Assembly (NCBI RefSeq): GCF_006715785.1
Contig: NZ_VFNX01000004.1
Location: 62,001-126,000, forward strand
Length of the DNA stretch: 64,000 nucleotides
Source: Streptomyces puniciscabiei
Lineage (GTDB): Bacteria; Actinomycetota; Actinomycetes; Streptomycetales; Streptomycetaceae
Reading direction: 5' to 3'
In this document: piece after piece, positions 9,601-16,415 of the stretch
Position numbering within the stretch: the first letter of the stretch is position 1
Layout of the letters: every line of letters starts with the position of its first letter
The notes under the pieces: model-generated
What the model was told of the DNA's origin: nothing
The model's input: the letters and a program-made list of their open reading frames with translations, nothing else
The model's database searches: none
Position numbers and translations under genes: made by a program

Positions 9601-10006
9601 GCCCGCCAAGGAGTACGCCGTCGACCTGGAGCCGGGCGTCCGGCTGCTGATCGAGCTGCAGGCGATCGGCGAGGCCGACGAGCGGGGTATGCGCACGGTG
9701 ATGTCCACGCTCAACGGCCAGCTGCGGCCCATCCAGGTCCGCGACCGGAACGCGGCCTCGGAGGTGCCGGTGACGGAGAAGGCCGACCGCGCCAACCCCG
9801 GCCATGTGGCGGCGCCGTTCGCCGGTGTGGTGACCCTGGCGGTGGCCGAGGGCGATGAGGTCGCGGCCGGCGCCACCGTGGCCACCATCGAGGCGATGAA
9901 GATGGAGGCCACCATCACCGCGCCGAAGGCGGGCCGGGTGTCCCGCCTGGCCATCAACCGCATCCAGCAGGTGGAGGGCGGCGACCTCCTGGTGGAGCTC
10001 GCCTGA
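6632..10006 (+). CDS. pyc: Pyruvate carboxylase
   Basis: A 1124-residue full-length biotin enzyme that carboxylates pyruvate to oxaloacetate using ATP and bicarbonate, replenishing the citric acid cycle. Domains in order: biotin carboxylase from residue 1 to about 450 (KVLVANRGEIAIRAF at the start, KAVAGGGGRGMR in the ATP-grasp part, FIEMNPRIQVEHTVTEEVTD), carboxyltransferase from about 530 to 830 (TDTTFRDAHQSLLATR, then metal-ligand HLHTHDTAGG), the PYC linker region, and a biotinyl domain with EAMKMEAT, where Lys1090 carries biotin. A ribosome site GAAGGGA precedes the ATG. It is monocistronic and looks intact; a central-metabolism gene among accessory genes. Confidence 0.98.
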   Translation: MFRKVLVANRGEIAIRAFRAGYELGARTVAVFPHEDRNSLHRLKADEAYEIGEPGHPVRAYLSVEEIVGAARRAGADAVYPGYGFLSENPELARACEEAGITFVGPSAATLELTGNKARAVAAARAAGVPVLGSSQPSTDVDELVRAAEEIGFPVFVKAVAGGGGRGMRRVEDPALLRESIEAASREADAAFGDPTVFLEKAVVDPRHIEVQILADGEGNVIHLYERDCSLQRRHQKVIELAPAPNLDPGVRARICDDAVRFAREIGYRNAGTVEFLLDPAGNHVFIEMNPRIQVEHTVTEEVTDVDLVQAQLRIASGETLADLGLAQDTITLRGAALQCRITTEDPANGFRPDTGRISAYRSPGGSGIRLDGGTTHAGTEISAHFDSMLVKLTCRGRDFKAAVGRARRAVAEFRIRGVATNIPFLQAVLDDPDFQAGRVTTSFIEQRPYLLTARSSADRGTKLLTYLADVTVNKPHGERPDLLDPVTKLPPLPTGEPPAGSRQLLVDLGPEGFARRLRESPTIGVTDTTFRDAHQSLLATRVRTKDLLAVAPVVARTLPQLLSLECWGGATYDVALRFLAEDPWERLAALREAVPNICLQMLLRGRNTVGYTPYPTEVTDAFVQEAAATGIDIFRIFDALNDVGQMRPAIDAVRETGTAIAEVALCYTADLNDPAERLYTLDYYLRLAEQIVEAGAHVLAIKDMAGLLRAPAAAKLVSALRREFDLPVHLHTHDTAGGQLATYLAAIQAGADAVDGAVASMAGTTSQPSLSALVAATDHSDRPTGLDLGAVGDLEPYWEGVRKIYAPFEAGLASPTGRVYHHEIPGGQLSNLRTQAVALGLGDRFEDIEAMYAAADRILGRLVKVTPSSKVVGDLALHLVGAGVSPKDFEETPDRFDIPDSVIGFLRGELGTPPGGWPEPFRTKALQGRAAAKPAPELSAEDREGLAKDRRATLNRLLFPGPTREFDTHRQAFGDTSVLDSKAFFYGLRPAKEYAVDLEPGVRLLIELQAIGEADERGMRTVMSTLNGQLRPIQVRDRNAASEVPVTEKADRANPGHVAAPFAGVVTLAVAEGDEVAAGATVATIEAMKMEATITAPKAGRVSRLAINRIQQVEGGDLLVELA

Positions 10007-10038
10007 CCACGCGGTCGGGACCTACCCGGTCCGGGCAC

Positions 10039-10500
10039 TCAGTCCCAGAGCGGGTAGGTCATGACCTGGTTGAAGCCCTTCGGCCGGGCGCCGGTGTAGG
10101 TCAGGCTGATCTGCGCGTAGCGCTCGAAGGACGGATGCTTCTTCCACTGCTGCTCGCCGGTGAGCCGGATGACCACCGGGTACTGGTGGAAGGTGCCGGC
10201 GGCGCAGTACGGGTCGCAGTCGTTGACCCAGTTCACGCCTACGGCCTTCGCCCCGTCCGGACTCCACTGGGACCATTGGAGTCCGGTGAGGCGGCTGTTG
10301 CCGTCGCCGCAGGCCAGGATGAAGTCGGCCGGGCGGACGTTCCGGTGGAAGAAGCAGTCGACCAGCACGGGCCGGGCCGGACCGGCCTGCGCACCGGTCC
10401 CGGGAGGGGTCGGGGGACTGGCCGAGGCCGTCGTCAACGCCGTGGTCAGCAGGGCTCCTGCCGCCAGGGTGACCGCCGTTCCCACCAGTCCTCCACGCAT
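10039..10500 (-). CDS. Small secreted protein of unknown function
   Basis: A 153-residue protein with a signal peptide (MRGGLVGTAVTLAAGALLTT and on to ASA), and four Cys residues in the mature part. The mature region has VDCFFHRNVRPADFILACGD, then NSRLTGLQWSQW and VNDCDPYCAAGTFHQYPV. I recognise this pattern as recurring in Streptomyces secreted proteins, but know no function for it. The start at 10500 is chosen for its GGGAG ribosome site; a Met 12 codons earlier lacks one. The gene sits between pyc (converging) and an alginate lyase on the same strand 90 bases upstream, so co-expression with the lyase is possible but unproven. Confidence 0.8.
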   Translation of the reverse strand: MRGGLVGTAVTLAAGALLTTALTTASASPPTPPGTGAQAGPARPVLVDCFFHRNVRPADFILACGDGNSRLTGLQWSQWSPDGAKAVGVNWVNDCDPYCAAGTFHQYPVVIRLTGEQQWKKHPSFERYAQISLTYTGARPKGFNQVMTYPLWD

Positions 10501-10590
10501 GGCCGCTCCCACGTTGTGCTGTGTTCGACCGTCCACTCGACGCTACGACCCTGCGGCGGTTTGCACCAATCGCGCAGGTCGCAGGGCGTG

Positions 10591-11367
10591 TCATCCGTGT
10601 TTGACAGTCAGGCCGTAGAACGCGACGCGGGCGCCGTTGGTCGTACTGTCCGAAGAGGACTGGTTGTAGGAGCCGGCCTTGAAGTACTGCTTGTACTGCT
10701 GGAACGACGACGGAATGCCGTAGTGGGTGGTGGTGCCGTTGACGGTCAGGTCGATGGTGTTCCCGCCCGAGACGGCGATGGTGTAGCTCCAGGTCTTGCC
10801 GAGGGACACGTGTCCCACGCTGTGCGAGGTCTGCCCGCCGGACGGCGAGTTCTCCGTGCCGAGGACGATGTCGCCGTTCGCGTGGTAGTACAGCTCCAGC
10901 AGCGGCTTGGTGGAGGAGCCGCCGCTGCCCAGGTGGATCTGCCCGACGCAGACGTTCTTCGTCACGGACACCACGCGCAGGGTCGCGCTCAGCCTGTGCG
11001 AGCCGGACAGCGACCAGTCGGCGGGGCTGCCGTCGCGGTTCATCTCGCGCAGCTCGGAGCGGGCGTAGTTCGAGTTCGGCGTGGTGACGCCCTTCTCGGG
11101 CGCCCAGAAGGTCATCGCTCCGTCGCGGGTGTCGGTGTAGAAGTACGCGTCCTGGTAGCCGTTCGGGCCCTGGAGCCGGGACGACGGGATGGTGGTGGGG
11201 CTGCCGGGGGAGCCGACGGGCTCCTGCAGGTCCCAGACCGACAGGTCGAAGTTGCCGCCGGGCGCGACACGCGGATCGGCGGCGATCGCGCCGGTGCTGG
11301 CGAGGAGGGTGAGGGCGAGGGTGAGGGCCGCGGTGGCCGGCACCGCGAGAAGCCGGGATCGGGTCAT
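10591..11367 (-). CDS. Secreted alginate lyase, polysaccharide lyase family 7
   Basis: A 258-residue exported enzyme predicted to cleave alginate by beta-elimination. The signal peptide ends near AIAA (residue 30). All three PL7 signature blocks are present: RSELRE at 103-108, QIH at 143-145 and YFKAGSYNQ near 225-233, carrying the Arg, Gln, His and Tyr of the active site. In PL7 the QIH variant is generally linked with action on guluronate-containing blocks rather than polymannuronate, so that preference is inferred. The whole protein is one catalytic beta-sandwich with no binding module. Upstream lie a good promoter and a strong palindromic operator, so expression is likely induced by substrate. 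Confidence 0.93.
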   Translation of the reverse strand: MTRSRLLAVPATAALTLALTLLASTGAIAADPRVAPGGNFDLSVWDLQEPVGSPGSPTTIPSSRLQGPNGYQDAYFYTDTRDGAMTFWAPEKGVTTPNSNYARSELREMNRDGSPADWSLSGSHRLSATLRVVSVTKNVCVGQIHLGSGGSSTKPLLELYYHANGDIVLGTENSPSGGQTSHSVGHVSLGKTWSYTIAVSGGNTIDLTVNGTTTHYGIPSSFQQYKQYFKAGSYNQSSSDSTTNGARVAFYGLTVKHG

Positions 11368-11405
11368 GTGGGGGTCCCTTCTTCGAAGCGAAGGCCGGAC
11401 CGGCG

Positions 11406-11438
11406 GATGCGTTCAGCATGGTGAACGCTGAACGCATC
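11406..11438 (-). promoter_or_regulatory. Perfect palindromic operator upstream of alginate lyase
   Basis: GATGCGTTCAGC (11406-11417) and GCTGAACGCATC (11427-11438) form a perfect 12-bp inverted repeat with a 9-base centre; a nested GTTCA/TGAAC pair overlaps it. It lies about 15 to 47 bases downstream of the predicted transcript start, ideal for a repressor blocking elongation. It could also fold as a hairpin in the leader RNA. No regulator gene is adjacent. Confidence 0.65.
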
Positions 11439-11459
11439 CTTGGTCGCTGGTGACCCGAG

Positions 11460-11488
11460 AAGCTAGAGGTCTGAACCAAACACGTCAA
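11460..11488 (-). promoter_or_regulatory. Sigma-70-type promoter of the alginate lyase gene
   Basis: On the minus strand TTGACG (11488-11483) and TAGCTT (11465-11460) are spaced by 17 bases. The predicted start is near 11453, about 85 bases before the ATG at 11367, and is followed by the palindrome at 11406-11438. Confidence 0.6.
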
Positions 11489-11504
11489 GTGGTCCGGCAG
11501 GGGT

Positions 11505-12713
11505 TCAGCAGGTGCCCTCGTCCTGCCACGGCCCCCATTCCGAGGCGCCCGGCACCTCGTTCTGGGTCCACCACTTGGCCTTCCAGTTGTGCTTGTTGTA
11601 CGAGACCTCGTTCCCCTGTGTGTACACCGCCGTGGAACTCCACGCGGGCTTGCAGGAGGTCGGCGTCGGGGTGGGGGTCGGCGTCGGCGGGGTGGTGGGC
11701 GGCGTGACACCGGCGAACTTCACCGAGTACTTGGCGAAGTCCCAGTCGTTCTGTGCCACGCTGGAGCATGTCCCGGACGTGCGGCCGCCGTTGTCGGGCG
11801 GGCTGCACTGCCGGTCGCGGTTCAGGGACCAGAAGGTGAAGCGGTCCATGTTGTGGCTCGTCGCGTAGTCCAGCACCGTCTGGAAGTCGGCCTGGGTGAA
11901 GTACTCGCCCGTGTCGCTGCGGCCGTTCATGCCGGAGAAGCCCTCGTGCACGTACGCGGTCGCCTGGTCCCAGCCGAAGGTCGACTGCAGGATCGAGTTG
12001 AAGTTGGTCAGCGCGCTGGTCTGGCTCGCCCCGCCGTTGAAGCCGCCGTCGAACGGCATGATGGAGAAGTTGTTCGGGGTGAACCCCTGGGACTTGGCCT
12101 CCAGCAGCATCTGCTTGCCGAACCAGCCGGTGCCGTCCGCGGTGCCGGCCGTCGTCACCGAGACGTACAGGCCGGGGTTGTTCTGCTGGAGGATCCTGGC
12201 CGCGCCGATCTCGTTCTTGATGGCCGCGCTGTTCTCGTACTCCGGCTCCTCCAGGTCGAAGTCGATGGCGTGCAGCCCGTACTTGGTGATGACCTGCTGG
12301 TAGGCCGCCGCCGTGGACGCGGCGTCGGCGCAGGCCTGGCCGAGCTTCGTGCCGCCGTAGCCGCCGATGGAGACCGACACGTCACCGCCCTTGGCGCGGA
12401 TCGTGCTGATCATCGACTGCACGGCCGTGTCCGAGGAGACGGCGGCGGTACCGCCCCAGGTCGGTGTGCAGCCGCCGCCGTTGGGCGCGAGGACGAAGGC
12501 CAGCTGGAACGCCTTCAGGCCGGTGGCGTCCATGATGGCGGCCGGGTCAGGCGGATCGTTGTCCAGCGGCATCAGATAGGGGGCGGCGGCGTACCAGCGG
12601 TTGCTCAGTGCGGTGGTCGCGCCCGAGGCGTTGCTCGCGACGAGCGCGGTCGTGCCGGCGGCGGCGAGCGTGACGGCCGCCGCCGCGCCCAGACATGCCC
12701 GAAGACGTCTCAC
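11505..12713 (-). CDS. Secreted chitinase, GH18 with C-terminal chitin-binding module
   Basis: A 402-residue exported chitinase. The signal peptide runs to ASNASG near residue 31. The GH18 domain follows, with the SIGGYGG strand near 115-121 and catalytic DFDLE at 151-155 (Glu155 as acid). A Pro/Thr linker (PTTPPTPTPTPTPT) leads to a carbohydrate-binding module of the CBM5/12 type with AWSSTAVYTQGNEVSYNKHN and WKAKWWTQNEVPG. It hydrolyses chitin outside the cell. The GTG start at 12713 has a perfect GGAGG six bases upstream; longer frames upstream are not supported. Two DasR-like 12-bp direct repeats lie about 90 bases upstream, the classic arrangement for Streptomyces chitinase genes. Confidence 0.95.
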   Translation of the reverse strand: MRRLRACLGAAAAVTLAAAGTTALVASNASGATTALSNRWYAAAPYLMPLDNDPPDPAAIMDATGLKAFQLAFVLAPNGGGCTPTWGGTAAVSSDTAVQSMISTIRAKGGDVSVSIGGYGGTKLGQACADAASTAAAYQQVITKYGLHAIDFDLEEPEYENSAAIKNEIGAARILQQNNPGLYVSVTTAGTADGTGWFGKQMLLEAKSQGFTPNNFSIMPFDGGFNGGASQTSALTNFNSILQSTFGWDQATAYVHEGFSGMNGRSDTGEYFTQADFQTVLDYATSHNMDRFTFWSLNRDRQCSPPDNGGRTSGTCSSVAQNDWDFAKYSVKFAGVTPPTTPPTPTPTPTPTSCKPAWSSTAVYTQGNEVSYNKHNWKAKWWTQNEVPGASEWGPWQDEGTC

Positions 12714-12802
12714 TGCGTGCCTCCAGAGGGTGGGGTTTCCCGGGACCTGCCCGGGGTGGGGAGCCCCACCCTCCGGGAGCTGTTGCGACCACGTCAACAG
12801 CT

Positions 12803-12836
12803 TGGACTAGACCAATGCACTCTTTGGACTAGACCA
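12803..12836 (-). promoter_or_regulatory. Two 12-bp direct repeats (chitinase/DasR-type) upstream of chitinase
   Basis: TGGACTAGACCA occurs at 12803-12814 and again at 12825-12836, a 22-bp period that places both copies on the same helix face. On the chitinase coding strand it reads TGGTCTAGTCCA. This closely matches the direct repeats known in Streptomyces chitinase promoters and the DasR element core TGGTCTAGACCA. Chitin induction and N-acetylglucosamine-linked control are therefore expected. Confidence 0.85.
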
Positions 12837-12846
12837 TACGATCCCT

Positions 12847-15495
12847 TTACCTCCCGTCGACCAGTCGCACCGTGAATCCCCGGTCCAGCGACAGCCTCGC
12901 GGTGGTGATGGTCGTGACATGGGTGCCGGAGTCGTACGACCAGGCGGAGGCGGGCAGTTGACGGCCGTCCAGGAGGACCCGTGCGGGTGCCGCCTCGCCG
13001 TGCACGGTGAACCGGTACGCGCGGGCGGCCGGCTTGCCGGCATAGTCGCCCCTGCTCGCGCCCACCGAGACGGTCGTCCCGTCGCCGTCGGCGTGCAGGG
13101 ACACCCGCTGGGTGGCGGCGGCGCCCCTGGTGAAGTCGCGGGTCACCCCGTCGTCCTCGTACAGCGTGTAGTGACTGGTGCCATGGGCCGCCGGATACAG
13201 GTCCCAGTCCAGCTCGTGCCGGTCCCGGGTCTGCCAACTCGTCGTTCCCTTGGGCCACATCGGCACGATCGCGCCCTCGCGCACGAACAGCGGGAGCGTG
13301 TCGAGCGGGGCGTGGTAGCCGTTGACCGTGGTCGGGCCCTGGTAGGTGCGACCGGTCCAGTAGTCGGTCCAGGTGCCCTTCGGCAGATAGATGCCGTCCC
13401 GGGTGTCGGAGTCCTGGTAGACCGGGGCCACGAGGAAGTCGGGGCCGGACAGGAACTCGTACTTCGCCTGGTCCGAGAGGGTCCCCGGGTCGTCCGGATA
13501 CTCCAGCCACAGCGGACGCACCGCGCCCACGCCAGTCTTCGCCGCCTCGGCGGAGAGCGTGTACATGTACGGCAGCAGCCGCTCCTTCAGCTGCAGGTAC
13601 TTGCGGTTGACGGAGGTGTACGGCTCGCCGTCGAGCCAGGGCTGCTGGTCGGCGGGCTTGCCCGTGGTGATGTCGCTCGCCCAGCCGTCCATCGTCATGA
13701 TGGCCGGCAGGAACGCCTTCCACTGCAGGTCACGGGCGTACATCTGGGCGTCGTGGCGGTAGATGCTGCCCACGTCACCGGTGTTGTACGCGATCCCGGA
13801 CATCGTCGCCCCGGCATAGGTGGGGATCTGCCAGCGGATGTAGTCCCAGGACAGCTTCTGGTCGCCGCTCCACAGCACGCCGCAGCGCTGGGCGCCCGCC
13901 CAGGACACCGGCAGCCACACGAAACCGCGCGCGTCGCTGTTGTCCTCGATCCCCTTCTTCGCCGCGTCGCACGCGTCGAGCGCGAACTTGTACCCGTTGC
14001 CGACCCAGGCCACGTCCAGCTTGGCCACCCGCTGGCCCGCCCTGACCTGGTCGGCGAGCTTGTCGATGCCGTCCTGGGTCCACAGGCCGAGCTGGGCGTG
14101 GTGGTCCTGCAGGCCCTGGGCGGTCTGCTGAAGGTTCTCGTACCCGCAGCCGTAGCCGTCGTTGACGAGCATCCAGCCGAGCGGCATCTCGTGCTCGGTG
14201 TAGCCGTCGGCGATCTTCAGCGCGTCCAGGGTGTGCCGCTCGCCCCGGTTGGCGTTGTGCAGGTAGCAGTCCGAGTCGCCCGGTTCGAGGCCGTAGACCG
14301 GAGGCATGAAGGGCCTGCCCACCAACTGCGTGTACCTGCCGATGACCTGCTTGGCGTCACCCAGGAAGTAATAGGCGTCCAGGCGCCGTTCCTGCTGACC
14401 GGTGGTCACGGGTGAGCCGAAGGTGTACACGCCGGGTGCGAAGGTGTTGCGGAAGACGCCGTAGCCCGCGCTGGAGAGGTAGAACGGCTGCGAGTTGTTG
14501 TAGCCGCCCTCGTTCCAGTCGAAGCTGTTGGCCACGTACATCGTCCGCCCGCGGTGCGAGAAGCTGCCGTTCTGCTCGCCGCCGCCGAAGAACTGCTCGT
14601 CCGTGCCCCGCACCAGGCTCTGCCGCATTCCGCCGGTCGACCAGCGCAGCGGCTTGTCCTCCTGCCAGATCCGGGTGCGGTTGTCGGGCTTGTACAGCCC
14701 GAAGCGCAGCGGCTTCTTGTACACGCGCAGAACCGCCTGCGGGGAGCGGATGCCGTAGTAGTCGCCCGCGTCGAAGGACGAGGTGTGCCGCTGCGGGGCG
14801 GGCTCCTCGCGCACGATGGCCGTGCCCGCGGGATCGCTCAGCGAGCCGGACGGATCGGCCTGCAACCGGAGCTGACCTCCCGTCAGGAAGTCCGCCCGCG
14901 CGGTGAGCTGACCGGCCTTGACGGTGTAGCTGCCGTCGCCGCCGGAGAAGGACGTGAGGTCGCCCGCGTCCGTGGTGGCGGGCAGGTACGCGCTGCCGGT
15001 GAAGGAGGCGTCGTGCACGTCGTACGGCACGACCACCACGTGGTACGTCCCCGACGCCCGCGGGATCAGCGTGGCCTCCGGGTCGGCGGTGCCCGCGCTG
15101 GAGGCCACCTGTGTGCCGTGATCGTCGTAGACGTACAGGTCGAAGTCGTCGGAGGGCTTCTCCCACTTGATCGACAGCGGGACGCCGCCCTCGGGGTTGT
15201 CGTCCCAGTAGCCGTCCGGCACCGAGACGGTCAGGTCGAAGCGGTCGCAGACCTTGTCGTCCGGGTCGGCGGCCGGGGCGGGACAGCTCTCGGTGTCCCC
15301 GCCGGTGCCCTTGGCGTAGACCGGGCTCTGCCAGCCGACGCTGCTGTGGGCGGGGTCGAGTACGGCGCCGGAGACGGTGGCGGCCCGGGCGGGCGCCGGG
15401 GCGGCGAGCGCGGTTCCCGCAAGGGCCGTCGCCAGCGCTAGTGGTACCAGGGCCGGCCATGGCGCACGGTGGCGCAGTCTTCGCGGTCTTTGCAC
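12847..15495 (-). CDS. Secreted glycoside hydrolase family 31
   Basis: An 882-residue exported glycosidase. After a basic N-terminus and hydrophobic segment ending ARA, a beta-rich N-terminal region contains a pre-peptidase-like stretch (SGTYHVVVVPYDVH). Then comes the GH31 core with FFGGGEQNG, the nucleophile strand KLDVAWVGNGYKFALDACDA near residue 490, WLPVSWAGAQRCGVLWSGDQ and MDGWASDIT, and a C-terminal beta domain. The nucleophile block resembles the GH31 branch that includes alpha-N-acetylgalactosaminidases more than ordinary alpha-glucosidases; that is inference from memory. The GTG start at 15495 follows GGGAG. It lies upstream of chitinase on the same strand, but separate operators suggest separate control. 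Confidence 0.85.
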   Translation of the reverse strand: MQRPRRLRHRAPWPALVPLALATALAGTALAAPAPARAATVSGAVLDPAHSSVGWQSPVYAKGTGGDTESCPAPAADPDDKVCDRFDLTVSVPDGYWDDNPEGGVPLSIKWEKPSDDFDLYVYDDHGTQVASSAGTADPEATLIPRASGTYHVVVVPYDVHDASFTGSAYLPATTDAGDLTSFSGGDGSYTVKAGQLTARADFLTGGQLRLQADPSGSLSDPAGTAIVREEPAPQRHTSSFDAGDYYGIRSPQAVLRVYKKPLRFGLYKPDNRTRIWQEDKPLRWSTGGMRQSLVRGTDEQFFGGGEQNGSFSHRGRTMYVANSFDWNEGGYNNSQPFYLSSAGYGVFRNTFAPGVYTFGSPVTTGQQERRLDAYYFLGDAKQVIGRYTQLVGRPFMPPVYGLEPGDSDCYLHNANRGERHTLDALKIADGYTEHEMPLGWMLVNDGYGCGYENLQQTAQGLQDHHAQLGLWTQDGIDKLADQVRAGQRVAKLDVAWVGNGYKFALDACDAAKKGIEDNSDARGFVWLPVSWAGAQRCGVLWSGDQKLSWDYIRWQIPTYAGATMSGIAYNTGDVGSIYRHDAQMYARDLQWKAFLPAIMTMDGWASDITTGKPADQQPWLDGEPYTSVNRKYLQLKERLLPYMYTLSAEAAKTGVGAVRPLWLEYPDDPGTLSDQAKYEFLSGPDFLVAPVYQDSDTRDGIYLPKGTWTDYWTGRTYQGPTTVNGYHAPLDTLPLFVREGAIVPMWPKGTTSWQTRDRHELDWDLYPAAHGTSHYTLYEDDGVTRDFTRGAAATQRVSLHADGDGTTVSVGASRGDYAGKPAARAYRFTVHGEAAPARVLLDGRQLPASAWSYDSGTHVTTITTARLSLDRGFTVRLVDGR

Positions 15496-15559
15496 GGCGG
15501 AACAGCTCCCCTCGCAGTACTGCGGACTGACTGTTCTTGCATTCCCTGTGCTCACAAGA

Positions 15560-15583
15560 GCTCGAAAGACGCGTGAATCGAGC
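15560..15583 (-). promoter_or_regulatory. Weak inverted repeat upstream of the GH31 gene
   Basis: GCTCGA (15560-15565) and TCGAGC (15578-15583) are complementary with a 12-base spacer, some 65-90 bases upstream of the GTG at 15495. The arms are short, so this is only a candidate operator. Confidence 0.25.
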
Positions 15584-15658
15584 AACTTCAAGCAGGAAGC
15601 CTCGGGGTTGACGCAGGTTCATGTCAAGAGCGCGGGGGCCGGAACCCGGCCGGACACG

Positions 15659-15698
15659 CCGAAGGCCGGCCCCCTCGGCGGCGGGGACCGGCCTTCGG
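15659..15698 (-). terminator. Strong hairpin terminator after the thioesterase gene
   Basis: CCGAAGGCCGG (15659-15669) pairs perfectly with CCGGCCTTCGG (15688-15698), extended inward by CCCC/GGGG. It lies 12 bases beyond the stop at 15710 and separates this operon from the GH31 promoter region. Confidence 0.8.
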
Positions 15699-15709
15699 AC
15701 GCGGGTCGT

Positions 15710-16126
15710 TCAGCCCGCGTTGGCCCGGAGCACGATCTGGGTCTGCGTGGTCTGGGCGACCAGCCGGTCCCGGTCGTCCCGCAGGTCCGTCTGCACCACG
15801 ATGAGCGAGCCGCCGACGTGCAGCGGCCGGGCGGTGGCACGGACGTGCCCGGCGGTGACCGCCCGCAGGAAATTGGTCTTGGACTCCACCGTCGACGTAC
15901 CGGTCGCCCCCTCGGGCAGATTGAGGTGGGCGCACACCGCCCCGACACTGTCCGCCAGCGCCATCAGGGCGCCACCGTGCAGGGCGCCGCCCGCCGTGCA
16001 CGCCTGCGGGGACCAGGCCAGCGAGCCGACGGTGCGCTCGGCGGCGGCCTCCTTCAGCTCGACGCCCAGGCCGGCCGCGAAGGGCATCGCGGCCAGCAGC
16101 CCGGCGGGCTCGGAATGGGACGACAT
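15710..16126 (-). CDS. PaaI-like hotdog-fold thioesterase
   Basis: A 138-residue protein of the hotdog thioesterase superfamily, PaaI/DUF4442 type. The stretch TAGGALHGGALMALADSVGA near residues 44-63 is the HGG-containing helix that lines the active site, followed by TSTVESKTNFLRAV. It likely hydrolyses acyl-CoA thioesters; the substrate is unknown. The ATG at 16126 follows GAAAGGCGG. It is the last of four minus-strand genes (two SDRs, tautomerase, thioesterase) and ends in a strong hairpin, so they may be one transcript, though gaps of 20-50 bases are present. Confidence 0.88.
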   Translation of the reverse strand: MSSHSEPAGLLAAMPFAAGLGVELKEAAAERTVGSLAWSPQACTAGGALHGGALMALADSVGAVCAHLNLPEGATGTSTVESKTNFLRAVTAGHVRATARPLHVGGSLIVVQTDLRDDRDRLVAQTTQTQIVLRANAG

Positions 16127-16173
16127 GGCGTACCGCCTTTCGTGAGAGCCACGGAGACCAGGCAGTGTGCCAG

Positions 16174-16389
16174 TCAGTCCCCGGACGACTCCTGGAGCAT
16201 GGCGAGTTTCAGGACACCACCGCCGATGCCCCAGCCGCCGTCCGTCACCTCCTCCACCAGGACCATGGTGGCGGCACGGGCCCGCTCGCCGTAGATCTCG
16301 ACGTACAACTCGGTCGTGCGGGTGACGATCAGCTCCTTCTGCTCCTCGTCCAGGCTTCCCGCGGGCACCTTGAAATTCGCGAACGGCAT
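16174..16389 (-). CDS. Tautomerase family protein (4-oxalocrotonate tautomerase-like)
   Basis: A 71-residue protein starting MPFANFKVPAGSLDEEQKE. After removal of Met, the N-terminal Pro would be the catalytic base of the tautomerase superfamily. Helical segment and VLVEEVTDGGWGIGG agree with small trimeric or hexameric tautomerases. It would interconvert keto and enol forms of a small acid; the actual substrate is unknown. AAGGAGA precedes the ATG. It lies between the thioesterase and an SDR gene on the same strand, a set seen together with an HTH regulator. Confidence 0.88.
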   Translation of the reverse strand: MPFANFKVPAGSLDEEQKELIVTRTTELYVEIYGERARAATMVLVEEVTDGGWGIGGGVLKLAMLQESSGD

Positions 16390-16415
16390 GATGGCTCTCC
16401 TTGATTGACGGGGTG

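Noticed and set aside
6746..9805. Very long open frame on the minus strand opposite pyruvate carboxylase
   Set aside because: It is the antisense of a certain gene, has Gly/Ala/Val-repetitive composition with no domain, and arises from third-position GC bias.
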